A stretch of 64,000 nt of DNA. Source: JAJYBV01 sp021812265 (GTDB taxonomy: Bacteria; Chloroflexota; Ktedonobacteria; Ktedonobacterales; JACDGC01). Below the pieces are notes generated by a model, which saw only the letters and a program-made list of their open reading frames with translations, did not search any database and had not been told where the DNA came from. Positions 25,654 to 35,163 of the stretch are shown piece by piece. The first letter of the stretch is position 1; each line of letters begins with the position of its first letter. The stretch is taken from assembly GCA_027459525.1 (NCBI GenBank), contig DAIDIC010000143.1, positions 1 through 64,000 of the forward strand. The letters are read 5' to 3'. The position numbers were made by a program, and so were the translations under genes.

Positions 25654-26727
25654 ATGATTCTGCTTCATGAAACGGAAACTCCACATTATTTACCCGTTTT
25701 AGGCCTTCAAAAAGGTCACCCCGTTTGGCACGCCATTTCATCTTTACCCGGCGCTAACGGCGCAATAGAACTGCTGCAAATGGCGCGTAAAATTGGCGCC
25801 CACGATTGCTGGATTCAAGACGCCGGTTCCTATCGCGAACATTTTGATTTATTTAAAAATTCTGTGGAAATTGCGCTGGCTCTTGGCGCAGTGCGCGCCA
25901 CCACATCAGAAATTGGCGCCGTGTTAAAATTAAAAAAAGGCCAATACCCCGATGAAAACGCCATCATTTCCAGTGTTACCAGTTCACAAATGAAATCAAT
26001 CATCTATTCTGCTTCGCAGCGCGCGCCATCATTCTTTACACTATGCGAAACCGCCGCGCAAAATATTTTAAACTTTTTTCTTTGTCGAAATGGAGCTTTT
26101 CAATCCGCCGCAATTTTGTGCGGCCCAGGAGGCACGGGATTAGTAGGCATAGCGCTGGCGCGCGCCGCCGCGAAAAAATCGCTTCCGGCAGATATTTATT
26201 TAATCAATCGAAACCATACACTTACGGAAAACGAACACAGCATTATACAAAATCTGGAGCAATCGGGCGCGCATATCTTCACACATATTCCCGCTAAAAA
26301 TGAGCTGGCGCGCTACCAATATCTTTTCGACGCGCTGCTGGGCAACGGCTCGGTAAGTGAGCCATATGGAGCGGTTGCCTCCGCTATTTTTGCGCTGCAG
26401 CAATATCCGCAAAACACTATTGCCATAGATCTGCCTTCCGGTATGGATCCGGATGAGCGCGGTGTGTATGACCTTTGCGTTTGCGCCGCAGAAACCTATA
26501 TTATAACACTGCCGCGCCGATGCCATACCCATACATTCTCCGAACAATACACGGGCAAGCCGCTTATGGTTATGAGCGGAGCGGATAAAAAAGCAATAAA
26601 ATCAGTCAGCGCAGGTATCGGCGCCAATGTGCCCTTGCAAGGATATTTTGCGCTGCTGCGGCGCCAGCTTGCCGAAGCGCAAGATTTTTCCAGCGAGTGG
26701 ACACGGTTTATCGCCGATCTGCGTTAG
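25654..26727 (+). CDS. YjeF-N-domain (NAD(P)H-hydrate epimerase-like) protein with an N-terminal extension
   Basis: A 357-residue protein. The second half resembles the YjeF_N Rossmann fold: ILCGPGGTGLVGIALARAAAKK (usual GPGNNGGDG), DALLGNGSVSEPYG (usual DALFGTG) and TIAIDLPSGMDPDERG (usual DIPSGLDADTG). YjeF_N enzymes epimerise damaged NAD(P)H hydrate. Here the Asn-Asn-Gly-Gly-Asp pocket is altered, so the activity may differ. The first 130 residues are an unrecognised helical extension. No dehydratase (YjeF_C) domain follows. The start has AAAGAG close upstream. A 9-bp inverted repeat includes its stop codon (26719-26727 with 26755-26763) and may end both convergent transcripts. Confidence 0.62.
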   Translation: MILLHETETPHYLPVLGLQKGHPVWHAISSLPGANGAIELLQMARKIGAHDCWIQDAGSYREHFDLFKNSVEIALALGAVRATTSEIGAVLKLKKGQYPDENAIISSVTSSQMKSIIYSASQRAPSFFTLCETAAQNILNFFLCRNGAFQSAAILCGPGGTGLVGIALARAAAKKSLPADIYLINRNHTLTENEHSIIQNLEQSGAHIFTHIPAKNELARYQYLFDALLGNGSVSEPYGAVASAIFALQQYPQNTIAIDLPSGMDPDERGVYDLCVCAAETYIITLPRRCHTHTFSEQYTGKPLMVMSGADKKAIKSVSAGIGANVPLQGYFALLRRQLAEAQDFSSEWTRFIADLR

Positions 26728-26763
26728 CGCACCTCAACAACACAATTTTTTCGTCTAACGCAG
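26719..26763. terminator. Inverted repeat between two convergent genes
   Basis: CTGCGTTAG (26719-26727, including the stop codon of the YjeF-N-like gene) pairs perfectly with CTAACGCAG (26755-26763). The 27-base loop contains TTTTTT. It is symmetrical for both convergent transcripts but is not a textbook terminator. Confidence 0.35.
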
Positions 26764-26770
26764 TCTTAGA

Positions 26771-27613
26771 TTATTTTTGCAGCAGCGCTTGGCGCGGAAA
26801 ACCATCTTCTACCGTTGCGTCTAATGTTTCCGTAAAATGAACGGTCATGCCATCCCGTGGAATAATAATTTTCCCTGCGTATTCTTTCGCGGCAACTGCG
26901 CGCGCCAACGTTTCATCGGTATGCGGCGCAGATAAATGCACCAGCCCCAATGATTTCACATGGTTATCTTGCGCAGTTTTTGCTGCTTGCTGAGCGGTAA
27001 AGTGTCCCACCTTATCCGCCATTTCCTCATTTCCTTGAATATACGTCGCTTCCGTAATAAAGCATGAAGCGTTCGCGGCAATATCCTTCAAAGAATCGGT
27101 ATATTTTGTATCGCTGGTATACCCAAGAATAGCTTTGGGAGCATCGGGGCTGCTTAAACGTATTCCGGCGCAGGGAACACTATGCAGGGTAAGAAACGCC
27201 GTTGCGGCAAAATCTGCCATAAAAAATGGCTCACCGGGTTGAATCGTATGAATATCGATGGCATAGGCCCATGTTTCCGGAATAATTTCAAAAGCATATA
27301 CATCTAACAGTTTATGAATTATCTCGGTAACCGGCGCTATTGCATAAATTGGCAAAGCAGTAGTGCGCCCGCCTAGCCGCAGACTTTCTATCAGCGAAGG
27401 TAAGCCGCCAATATGATCGATATGCGCATGAGTGATAAATACTGCGTCAATACTTTCAGCGTTTTTGCCGGCGCGCAATATATTTCGATAGGGATCGCCG
27501 CCGCAATCAATAAGAACCGTTTTATCTCTGGATTCGTTTTCAATCAGCAAAGAAGTGTTTGCCCTATCTAAACTCGGCAAAGCAGCTCCGGTGCCTAAAA
27601 ATGTAACATACAT
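26771..27613 (-). CDS. MBL-fold metallohydrolase (RNase Z-like branch)
   Basis: A 280-residue metallo-beta-lactamase-fold hydrolase. It starts MYVTFLGTGAALPS, as in the RNase Z / arylsulfatase-like branch, and has the metal motif FITHAHIDHIGG (THxHxDH), then HSVPCAGIRL, GYTSDTKYTD and VGHFTAQQAA with LVHLSAPH giving the remaining His and Asp ligands. The ATG at 27613 is preferred with GAAGG 9 bases upstream; the frame opens six codons earlier. Whether it is a true tRNA 3' endonuclease is unclear, since the flexible arm of RNase Z is not obvious. rdgB follows upstream on the same strand after a 240-base gap. Confidence 0.85.
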   Translation of the reverse strand: MYVTFLGTGAALPSLDRANTSLLIENESRDKTVLIDCGGDPYRNILRAGKNAESIDAVFITHAHIDHIGGLPSLIESLRLGGRTTALPIYAIAPVTEIIHKLLDVYAFEIIPETWAYAIDIHTIQPGEPFFMADFAATAFLTLHSVPCAGIRLSSPDAPKAILGYTSDTKYTDSLKDIAANASCFITEATYIQGNEEMADKVGHFTAQQAAKTAQDNHVKSLGLVHLSAPHTDETLARAVAAKEYAGKIIIPRDGMTVHFTETLDATVEDGFPRQALLQK

Positions 27614-27853
27614 TATGCTGCCTTCTTTCAAATCAGATATGTTTAATTCTGAACATAATACACTTTTTAAGCCAAATTCAATAGAAAAAGCGCTAAAAAC
27701 TCATTTACTCTGTTTTTTGTGAACAATTTACTGTAGAACACATAAAACCGCGGCGCTATCGGTAAAAATAGCTGAATCTGCCGTATTTGAAATAGACAAA
27801 ACAACAAATGCATGCGGCTCCTGCTTGTCTTTTCCTTATTGCTATTATACAAA

Positions 27854-28462
27854 TTACCCCAAAATCTCCGGATTACGTAATATCTCTGCCATTTTAAACG
27901 CCGCCACCCCGCGATGGCTGATCTGCGCCTTTATTTCAGGAGTTAATTCAGCCAGCGTCGCGTGAAATTCCGGTATATAAAAAATCGGATCATACCCAAA
28001 ACCATAGACGCCACGCGGCTCTAACACTATCATACCTTCAATGCTTCCCTCAGTTAAGTATACTTTGCCGGTTTGAGGAATATGCAAAGCCAAGGCGCAC
28101 CAATACCTTGCGGTTCGTTTTTCTTCAGGGATCGCCGCAAGTTTTTCTGCTATTTTCTGAAAGCGCGCGGGGTACGGCGTAGAATATCCGCAAAAACGCG
28201 CAGAATATACTCCAAGTTCATCAGGCATGGCGTCAATAATCAACCCCGAATCATCTGCAAGAGCAGGTATGTGCGCTGCCGCAGCATAGACAGATGCCTT
28301 ATGCGCTGCGTTTTCGGCAAACGTTGTATATGGCTCTTCTACATCAATTTCCAGCCCAATTTCTGCAAGTGTAATTATAGTAAAGGGGATTGCGCTTAAT
28401 AAACCGCGCATTTCCCTTACTTTATCTGCATTCGATGTAGCAAAAAGTAGCGTATATGTCAT
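27854..28462 (-). CDS. rdgB: Non-canonical purine NTP pyrophosphatase (RdgB/HAM1)
   Basis: A 202-residue enzyme that hydrolyses dITP, XTP and related damaged nucleotides to monophosphates. The N-terminal LLFATSNADKVREM, the ADDSGLIIDAM motif, GVYSARFCGY, GVYGFGYDPIFYIPE and the C-terminal SHRGVAAFKMAEIL are all family-typical. The length is normal. I used the ATG at 28462; the open frame begins 11 codons earlier. It lies 34 bases after the C39-like protease gene and is probably cotranscribed with it. Confidence 0.92.
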   Translation of the reverse strand: MTYTLLFATSNADKVREMRGLLSAIPFTIITLAEIGLEIDVEEPYTTFAENAAHKASVYAAAAHIPALADDSGLIIDAMPDELGVYSARFCGYSTPYPARFQKIAEKLAAIPEEKRTARYWCALALHIPQTGKVYLTEGSIEGMIVLEPRGVYGFGYDPIFYIPEFHATLAELTPEIKAQISHRGVAAFKMAEILRNPEILG

Positions 28463-28496
28463 TGCTGTCTCATTTCCATAAATTGGCTGCCGCAAT

Positions 28497-29477
28497 CTAT
28501 CCTTGCGGCATAGAAAATTTCATTGAAGCCGGCGTAAATAGCACTGCTTTGGGAGACGCCCAAAGTGATAAAAAAGTTGCAGTTGGCAAATAATGCACAA
28601 AATAGGTCGACGAATCGACTATCATAAATCCTTGCGAATCAGCGCCGGTTACTACTAAAAAATGTCCCGGCGAAAAATAAGAATAATATCCGCCGCTCAC
28701 ATCACGAACTCCGATAATCACTGGTATCTCATAAGTTGTAACTATTGTCCGCAATTGGTTAATATCAATAGAGTCGGTTACAATCGTCGAAAAACCTTCC
28801 TGCTGCCCTACCTGCTGAAACGCATCTACATTTACTAAACCACCCGTTGGCGATAAACCGGATCCCATATCTTCAATTATATGCCCGATATTGCCAGTTT
28901 TATCTCCCCACGCCGTTAAAACTTCCGAAGTTGCCGCCGCACTGCAATCTGCTCCCGAGTATCGGTCATATTGCTGCCGGGAAGTATATCCAATTGTCGG
29001 ATCAATTTGAATAAATGTGGGCACGCGGCTTGCAACCGATGTATAGGTGTATGTTGAGGCAGATGATTGAAATGTTTGATGAAACAACCCTAATGGATCG
29101 TATACAAATCGCAACGATGCGACCATTGCGCTAATCAAAGTCACTACCAGCGCTGCCTGCCACAACAATGACCTTGCAGCCGGCGTTTTTATGCGGACCC
29201 GCGGCGCGCGCGGTATATATGGCAGCGGTCTGCTTTCTAAATCAGCCAAATTTGGCTGCGCTTGTGGATAGTATACTCCGGAAGTACGCAGGTAGTTATC
29301 TTCCTCATCCCACACAAAATCTGCCGGAGCTTCTGCAGTGTCTTGCATTTCTTTGCTGTCATATTTGATGCGGCGATCGTACACATCCGATGGAATGGCT
29401 GGTAATGTAATAGATTTGGGAATAAGGGGATGAGCGTTATTCGGATAACGCGCCCCATTTGTTTTTCTGGTGTTCAC
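28497..29477 (-). CDS. Membrane-anchored C39-like cysteine peptidase domain protein
   Basis: A 326-residue protein with a Pro-rich cytosolic N terminus (about 1-100), one membrane helix (about 107-127) and an extracytoplasmic papain-like domain of the C39-like family. The candidate catalytic residues are the Cys of GADCSAAATSEVL, the His of SPGHFLVVTGA and the Asp of MIVDSS. C39-like proteins process peptides or act in the wall; no bacteriocin gene is adjacent. The start is a GTG with GGAA 12 bases upstream. It forms a likely operon with rdgB. Confidence 0.72.
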   Translation of the reverse strand: MNTRKTNGARYPNNAHPLIPKSITLPAIPSDVYDRRIKYDSKEMQDTAEAPADFVWDEEDNYLRTSGVYYPQAQPNLADLESRPLPYIPRAPRVRIKTPAARSLLWQAALVVTLISAMVASLRFVYDPLGLFHQTFQSSASTYTYTSVASRVPTFIQIDPTIGYTSRQQYDRYSGADCSAAATSEVLTAWGDKTGNIGHIIEDMGSGLSPTGGLVNVDAFQQVGQQEGFSTIVTDSIDINQLRTIVTTYEIPVIIGVRDVSGGYYSYFSPGHFLVVTGADSQGFMIVDSSTYFVHYLPTATFLSLWASPKAVLFTPASMKFSMPQG

Positions 29478-29602
29478 AAACCTGAAATTCCTTTCCTGAT
29501 TACATTTCTTGCAACCATAAACCGATAGCGCAATAAAGAACTATAGACATATTTAAAGTTTAGGAAATTATATCATGTTTTTATGATACATTCCATTATA
29601 TG

Positions 29603-29718
29603 CTATAGACCTGAACATGAAAAAGGAAAAGGGGAGTTTGGGGACACCCCAAGCCCTGTCAGGAGTCCCATTGCCTCCTGCGCCTCTGTTTATTCTTTGC
29701 TTACGCTCAGGTCTCTAG
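29603..29718. repeat. Second-family palindromic element (116 bp)
   Basis: CTATAGACCTGAAC (29603-29616) and GCTCAGGTCTCTAG (29705-29718) are 14-bp terminal inverted repeats with two mismatches. Inside lie a TTGGGG-ACA-CCCCAA hairpin and a CAGGAG / CTCCTG hairpin. The layout mirrors the main repeat family, including the GGGGACACCCC core, but the ends differ. It lies in the gap upstream of tyrA. Confidence 0.7.
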
Positions 29719-29848
29719 TACCTTAGTATCCAATACAGAACAGCCGCTGACGGCGCAGAGACAATCCATGGTATGACAGCCGCGGCAAACATATGTAGCC
29801 GGCTAAGAAAAATAGCCGCAAGCAAAATTTTTTTGAGGCACAAGAAAA

Positions 29849-30763
29849 ATGAAATTGACACGCAAAAACACACTCATTATCGGGCTTGGTGTTATTGGCG
29901 CTTCTTTTGCGCTGGCGCTGCGCAAAGCCGGGGTTTGCGGTATAATTAACGGATTCGACACAAATACAGATCATCTTTCACACGCGCTCAACGCGGGGTA
30001 TATCGACAACGCCGCCGATAATCCCGAAACCGCGGCGGCGGCGGCAGATTTTATTGTGCTTGCTGTGCCAGCGCGCGCAATTCCAAATTATCTGCATAAC
30101 TTAGCCCCATATATGGCCGCAGGTACTATCATCATGGATGTTGGAAGCTCAAAACGCGCTATAGTCGAAGCCATGGATTGTTTACCCAAACATATACAAG
30201 CAATTGGCGGGCACCCAATGACAGGAGTGTTAACAGCAGGAGTTACTGAACCATGCGCTGAACTTTTCGATGGCAGAATATTTTTTCTCATCCCAACTGC
30301 GCGAACAACACAAAAATCACTGTTGTGGCTGCAAAAAGTTATTACCCAAATCGGGGCAGTCATAAAAATCGTCAATGCTCAAGAGCACGATCGCGCTGCG
30401 GCAATAATGAGTCATCTGCCACACGCATTATCCATTATGTTGGCGCATACAGCAGCAAATTGTCCAATACCTGATATTAAAGATTACGCCGCCGGCGGTT
30501 TCCGGAGCATCGCAGAAAAATCAGCCATCAATCCTACCATGTGGGCTGATATTTTTTACACCAATAAGCGGGAAGTTATCAGCGCAATTGAAATATATGG
30601 GCAGGAGCTGCAAGCGTTTACTGCTTTGCTGCAGCAAAACGATCCCACAATACTGCTGGAATATCTTCAGCAAACACAATCTTGGTGGAATGAGCTTACC
30701 GCCGGCGCCGCGGACCAAACACCACAAGCTCCGCACAGCCAGTCAACGGCCGTTACAGAATAG
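29849..30763 (+). CDS. tyrA: Prephenate dehydrogenase
   Basis: A 304-residue NAD(P)-dependent enzyme of tyrosine synthesis, converting prephenate to 4-hydroxyphenylpyruvate. The Rossmann motif is LIIGLGVIGASFALAL (about 9-24), followed by DVGSSKRAIVEAM, the substrate-binding IGGHPMTG and the helical domain with MSHLPHALS. There is no ACT domain or chorismate mutase fusion. GAGG lies 11 bases before the ATG. The C terminus overlaps the end of the convergent oxidoreductase gene by 11 bases. Another aromatic pathway gene, aroA, is at 35270. Confidence 0.92.
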   Translation: MKLTRKNTLIIGLGVIGASFALALRKAGVCGIINGFDTNTDHLSHALNAGYIDNAADNPETAAAAADFIVLAVPARAIPNYLHNLAPYMAAGTIIMDVGSSKRAIVEAMDCLPKHIQAIGGHPMTGVLTAGVTEPCAELFDGRIFFLIPTARTTQKSLLWLQKVITQIGAVIKIVNAQEHDRAAAIMSHLPHALSIMLAHTAANCPIPDIKDYAAGGFRSIAEKSAINPTMWADIFYTNKREVISAIEIYGQELQAFTALLQQNDPTILLEYLQQTQSWWNELTAGAADQTPQAPHSQSTAVTE

Positions 30764-31763
30764 ATTCTTCTTGGCGCGATTTCATCGAGATGAACAACGC
30801 ATCAAGGGTCTTTGCTTGCAGAACACTTTCTTGCAAAGAAACATACGGCTCTGAACCGGAAATAATACAATCGGTAAAATGCCGCAGCATCAGCGCATAG
30901 GGATTTGCCTGCGCAAATATTTTTTCATCTTCATCATTCCCGATTTTTAAGAAAATAGATGTTTCATCTTCGCGCCATGAAGTAAACGGAACGCGCATCG
31001 TAAGCGTTCCCAAGGAACCAATTATTTCTACTGTTTGGCTTTCTGCGCTGCCGAAACTGCACGCAATATGCGCTAATGCGCCAGATTCAAATGTCAAGAT
31101 ACCCGAAACACTTTCATCTATTCCGGATTCGGAATAAACAGCCTGCGCCATTACTGTTTCCGGCTCTTCCCCCAGCAAATACCGCGAAACACCAACGCAA
31201 TAACACCCAACATCATATAGCGCGCCTCCGCCACTTGCAGGAATATTGCGGTAATTATCCGGTCTTGCAAGTGTAAAACAGAAGGAACTATGCAAAAGTT
31301 TGGGAGATCCGATTGCGCCGCTTTGAATAATATCATATGCAGCTTGTATGCGCGGATGAAATCGATACATAAAGGCTTCCATTGCTAATCGCCCAGTTTT
31401 GCGAGCAGCTTCTTGAATTTGCATTGCTTCTTCAGCGTTCATCGCCAATGGTTTCTCGCATAAAGTGTGCTTGCCGACCTCTAACGCGCGAATCGTCCAT
31501 TCCATGTGCATATTATTTGGCAGCGCAATATATATTGCGTCTACATCCGGATCCTGCAAGAGCCGATCATAATCGGTGTAAAATTTTTCAACCGAAAAAT
31601 CTGCCGCAAAAGAACGCGCGCGCGCCTCGCTGCTGCTGGCCACTGCAATAATTTTTGCATATGGAACCTCGCGAAAAGCAGGAGCAATGGCCACGCGCGA
31701 AATATTTCCGGCGCCGATTATTCCCCACTGGATAATCGGCGTCCCTTCCATATCTAAAAACAT
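30753..31763 (-). CDS. Gfo/Idh/MocA-family oxidoreductase
   Basis: A 336-residue NAD(P)-dependent sugar-type dehydrogenase. The N-terminal Rossmann part has IIGAGNISRVAIAPAF and the signature CEKPLAMNAEEA (EKP motif, about 98-109). The C-terminal beta-sheet domain starts near residue 130 (MYRFHPRI) and includes GGALYDVGCYCV. Substrate is not predictable. AAAGGA lies about 12 bases before the ATG at 31763; a second ATG four codons on is possible. It follows the ADC-fold gene by 32 bases, so the two may form an operon. Its 3' end overlaps tyrA. Confidence 0.87.
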   Translation of the reverse strand: MFLDMEGTPIIQWGIIGAGNISRVAIAPAFREVPYAKIIAVASSSEARARSFAADFSVEKFYTDYDRLLQDPDVDAIYIALPNNMHMEWTIRALEVGKHTLCEKPLAMNAEEAMQIQEAARKTGRLAMEAFMYRFHPRIQAAYDIIQSGAIGSPKLLHSSFCFTLARPDNYRNIPASGGGALYDVGCYCVGVSRYLLGEEPETVMAQAVYSESGIDESVSGILTFESGALAHIACSFGSAESQTVEIIGSLGTLTMRVPFTSWREDETSIFLKIGNDEDEKIFAQANPYALMLRHFTDCIISGSEPYVSLQESVLQAKTLDALFISMKSRQEESIL

Positions 31764-31795
31764 ATCAATTTCATATCCTTTCTGCTATTTCCCAG

Positions 31796-32449
31796 TCATA
31801 GAATATCAAATGACTGAGAAATTTTCATCCGCATATTTCCACTATATAACGCTATATGCGGCGCGCGCAGCAATAAACGCATCAATAAAGAATTTTCCGT
31901 GTGACATGCTTCAATCTGCAGACGCACACGCCGAACAGAGCCGGCAGATACCGATACAAAAAAAAGCTGCCGCCGCGGCCCACGTTCGGTGTATACCGGC
32001 AGCCCCGGCGCCGCCAGTGGCAGAAACCTGCCCATATCGCAACCCTTCAGGGTAAATACTTCATGCTCACTTTGCACACTTGCCTCGATATCATTTCCCG
32101 ATTTGGCAATAGCAACCCCAGATGATACATGTGGCGCGCCCCACAGCAACCTGCCAGCAGTATGGGCAAGTTCTGTAGAAACAAAACTATTGTATATTTT
32201 CAGCGTCGGCAAAACTTTCCATTTGGGTCCGGAGCCAATAAAATACTCCTGATACGGCCCAATTGGTGTGTGACTATAAGAAGCGAAAAATCCCATAACC
32301 AAGTTTTGCAGCGCCGGCTGCTCGCCATACTCACGCCGAATATCTGCCAATGCGCGCGGCGAAAGCCATCCGGCAATAAACAGCGCTGAACCCGTAAGCT
32401 TCCACGGAGCCGGAGGAACCAGCAGAGAATATGTTATATGCTGTGTCAT
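31796..32449 (-). CDS. Acetoacetate-decarboxylase-fold protein
   Basis: A 217-residue protein with features of the ADC-like fold: VPPAPWKLTGSALF near the start, PIGPYQEYFIGSG (strand with Tyr-Glu), IYNSFVSTELAHTAGRLLWGAPH and the later beta strands. The catalytic Lys of true acetoacetate decarboxylase cannot be placed, so it may have another function. AAAGGGGG precedes the ATG well. It is the first gene of a probable operon with the Gfo/Idh/MocA enzyme. Confidence 0.6.
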   Translation of the reverse strand: MTQHITYSLLVPPAPWKLTGSALFIAGWLSPRALADIRREYGEQPALQNLVMGFFASYSHTPIGPYQEYFIGSGPKWKVLPTLKIYNSFVSTELAHTAGRLLWGAPHVSSGVAIAKSGNDIEASVQSEHEVFTLKGCDMGRFLPLAAPGLPVYTERGPRRQLFFVSVSAGSVRRVRLQIEACHTENSLLMRLLLRAPHIALYSGNMRMKISQSFDIL

Positions 32450-32821
32450 CTAACTGCCCCCTTTTTAAAGATTCCGCAAAATTTACCAATATCAATAAAA
32501 ATCTCTATCAATTATACAACTTCTGCGGCAAAAACAATATCCGGCTTTCAGCAAATATGCTATTGCAGGGAAACGCGCGCATGTGTCGTTTTTGCGCCAT
32601 TACGAAAATCACCCGCACATCACAATAGCGTCAAATATTGTCTTTTTTCAGATTCAGATTGACGCATTATGTTTCCATTCAACATATTTAAAACTAGAAC
32701 ATAAAATGATAAAATATAAACGTTAGGATTTTTGCAAAATTGCAAAAGATATGCGCCATAAGGATGAATATGTTTTCATAGCAAAAAAACAATATGTGAC
32801 AATTATGGGGAGTTCTCCGTT
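32450..32821. other. Divergent promoter region of an ECF sigma gene
   Basis: 372 AT-rich bases between divergent genes. A TATAAT on the minus strand (32511-32516) may serve the ADC-fold gene. No unmistakable ECF-type promoter was found upstream of the sigma gene, although autoregulation would be expected by analogy. No small gene is visible. Confidence 0.35.
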
Positions 32822-33628
32822 TTGAATGATAGAGTACATTTACAGAATTCAGATGATGATGACTGTAATAAGGTCAATATCGAAATCGAAAATATTCCAT
32901 CTGCTCAATCACAGGAACATGACATGATCTCTTCGCTGAGCCAAACAAACAGCAATGATGAAAATGAAAGCGTTTTCCTAGAAACTGATGATGTTGCTGA
33001 TACTGAAGAAGAAGATCTGCAACAGCCGGATCTGCAACCGATAGACATCACACAGTTTGAAGAAATTTTTACGCGATTTCAAACACCGATATGCAATTTT
33101 TTATATCGATTAGTTGGAAACCGCGAGCAGGCGTATGATTTAGCTCAGGATGTTTTCGTAAAAGCATATAAAGCTTTAACAAACGGGGCAATTATCCAAC
33201 CCAAAGCGCTTTCCTCGTGGATATATCGTATTGCGTCTAACACCGCAACCGATAGCATCCGCCGCCGTAAGTTAATTACATGGCTGCCTTTATCCATGTT
33301 TGGCGACGACAGAGGCATTGGAGCAGGACTGCCCACACAAGCTGATGACGCAACAGAAACTGCTAAACCTGCCGTTTCCAGTGCCTTCGGCCAATACGAT
33401 GGGGGCAGATTCGAGCAGCATATAGCAGATCAAGATCTTATTCAAAGTGTACTCGAAATGATGCCAGAAAAATACACCATTTGCTTGCTGCTATACGAAA
33501 ATGAGGGTTTTTCCTGCAACGAAATTGCGGAAATGCTTGAAATTAGCGCATCAGCTGTGAAAATGCGCCTTATGCGCGCACGCGAAAAATTTATAGCCTT
33601 ATATAAACAGGAATCGGCAAAATCATGA
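32822..33628 (+). CDS. ECF-family RNA polymerase sigma factor with acidic N-terminal extension
   Basis: A 268-residue sigma-70-family factor. Region 2 is at about 78-145 (FEEIFTRFQTPICNFLYRLV ... AYDLAQDVFVKAYKAL, then SSWIYRIASNTATDSIRRRK). Region 4 is near the end (MPEKYTICLLLYENEGFSCNEIAEMLEISASAVKMRLMRAR). An unusual N-terminal stretch of about 75 residues is strongly acidic (EDDVADTEEEDLQ type) and might act as an internal inhibitor or DNA mimic; that is inference. The start is TTG at 32822 with GGGGAG 9 bases upstream. Its stop overlaps the anti-sigma ATG (ATGA), a classic sigma/anti-sigma pair. Confidence 0.88.
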   Translation: MNDRVHLQNSDDDDCNKVNIEIENIPSAQSQEHDMISSLSQTNSNDENESVFLETDDVADTEEEDLQQPDLQPIDITQFEEIFTRFQTPICNFLYRLVGNREQAYDLAQDVFVKAYKALTNGAIIQPKALSSWIYRIASNTATDSIRRRKLITWLPLSMFGDDRGIGAGLPTQADDATETAKPAVSSAFGQYDGGRFEQHIADQDLIQSVLEMMPEKYTICLLLYENEGFSCNEIAEMLEISASAVKMRLMRAREKFIALYKQESAKS

Positions 33629-35151
33629 ATTGTGAAGAAGTACGCATACATCTGGCCGCCTATCGCCGCAGCGATTGGTCCGGTGAAGAACAAAAAACAA
33701 TCGGCAAACATCTGCTGACATGCGCAGCGTGCCGCAAATGGGAAAGTGAAGCGCGAGAAGCCGGTGAAAAAATTCGCCAATTGCCTTCAATAGAGCCTCC
33801 TGCTGACTTTCGCAGCCGTGTTTTTGCTGCAATTCGCGCCGAACAATTACAAGATTCACTTCGCAATAATCAACCCGCCGTTCCCAGCGCCAAACCTGCA
33901 GCTATAAAATTGAGTTCCGCAACACGCATCGGTGAAATTTCTACCACCGCAGCGCGCCCGCGTACAATTATCTTCGGCAAATTCACAGCCATTGCCAGCG
34001 CCGCCGCTATATTAGCTATCATGTTCCTAACACGATTCACAGCGCTTTCAACAACTTCGCTGGCCGTTCCAAACGACAGCTTCTGCATCACTTCCATTCA
34101 CTGCGCCACTGCCCCGCTTCGGATCTCTGCCCCAGCAGACTACCCAACAGTTACTTCTGCCTTGGCAGATCAGCAATATGTGGCATACACTGCGGTAAAT
34201 TCTGCGAACGAAACAATGATATTTGCCAGAAATCGCGATTCCGCCAAAACATACCCATTGCTAACTGCCGCAGTAAAAGGTTCGGTTTCCGTACAATACC
34301 TAAACGGAAATATGCTCACATGGTATAGCGCCTCACCCGGCGGCGCATGGACATTGAACGAATCTCCCATCGTCATTGCCGATGGAATCCAAGAGTTTGC
34401 CGACACAAATGATACAACCGTTGTGTTCAGCGGGCAAACAATCGGCGAACAAACCGTTGCTAAATTACTTTCTTATTGGGGAAACGCAAACAACGCGCTG
34501 AGCGTACTGCAATTTACCAACAGTCAAACAGAATTAATCGATATTCAGGAATCTGCAGATTTGCAAACAGCATCCTATACAACCGTCGCAGTAGCAGAAC
34601 CGCCATTTACTATTGTCGATCCGTACTTAGACGGCGGCAATGCTTATTGGGTGGAAAAATCTATCGGACCCGATGGTTCCCCAACCGGAACAATTTGGAC
34701 CAGCCAAAACGGCGCTCCGGCAGTTCAAATCACCACAACGAACACATCATTCGGACCCGACGCTTCCGGCGCAAACATTGCATGGTTTGAAGCCGCCGGA
34801 GCCAGCAGCGCATCCAGCGGCATCAATGCCTCCAGCGCATCAATGTCGGGGACAATTGATACAGCGCAGCTGAACATCTTGACACAAGGTCAGCCGCAGC
34901 AGATTAAAACAGCCTCACTCATGAGCGGCGATATTGCTGCAAGCTCGGTCTTTCGAGGTCAAGGATATATCTTATGGCAAGATAATAAAGGCTCGATCTT
35001 CATCTATCACATCGGCAACAGCCAGCCGGAGCAGTTCGACCATATGGCCATCCCGCTCAACAGTAACCCATCACTATCCGCTGACAGCGCAGTATGGGTT
35101 TCGCAAAACGCAAACGGCGCTTCAACCATATATGTGCTAGATATAAACTGA
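33625..35151 (+). CDS. Anti-sigma factor with zinc-finger (ZAS) domain and extracytoplasmic beta-propeller
   Basis: A 508-residue membrane protein. The N-terminal cytosolic domain is a zinc-binding anti-sigma domain with HLLTCAACRKWE (HxxxCxxC, about 29-40). One membrane helix lies at about 113-131 (TAIASAAAILAIMFLT). The large outer part (about 150-508) consists of repeated beta-strand units such as ADQQYVAYTAVN and DGGNAYWVEKSI, resembling TolB/WD40-like propellers and probably sensing an envelope signal. It overlaps the sigma gene by 4 bases. No regulated target genes can be named from this window. Confidence 0.85.
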   Translation: MNCEEVRIHLAAYRRSDWSGEEQKTIGKHLLTCAACRKWESEAREAGEKIRQLPSIEPPADFRSRVFAAIRAEQLQDSLRNNQPAVPSAKPAAIKLSSATRIGEISTTAARPRTIIFGKFTAIASAAAILAIMFLTRFTALSTTSLAVPNDSFCITSIHCATAPLRISAPADYPTVTSALADQQYVAYTAVNSANETMIFARNRDSAKTYPLLTAAVKGSVSVQYLNGNMLTWYSASPGGAWTLNESPIVIADGIQEFADTNDTTVVFSGQTIGEQTVAKLLSYWGNANNALSVLQFTNSQTELIDIQESADLQTASYTTVAVAEPPFTIVDPYLDGGNAYWVEKSIGPDGSPTGTIWTSQNGAPAVQITTTNTSFGPDASGANIAWFEAAGASSASSGINASSASMSGTIDTAQLNILTQGQPQQIKTASLMSGDIAASSVFRGQGYILWQDNKGSIFIYHIGNSQPEQFDHMAIPLNSNPSLSADSAVWVSQNANGASTIYVLDIN

Positions 35152-35163
35152 CGGATCTGAAGT

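Noticed and set aside
27667..27852. A 61-codon minus-strand ORF between the MBL hydrolase gene and rdgB
   Set aside because: Low-complexity hydrophobic reading with no ribosome-binding sequence; looks like AT-rich spacer.
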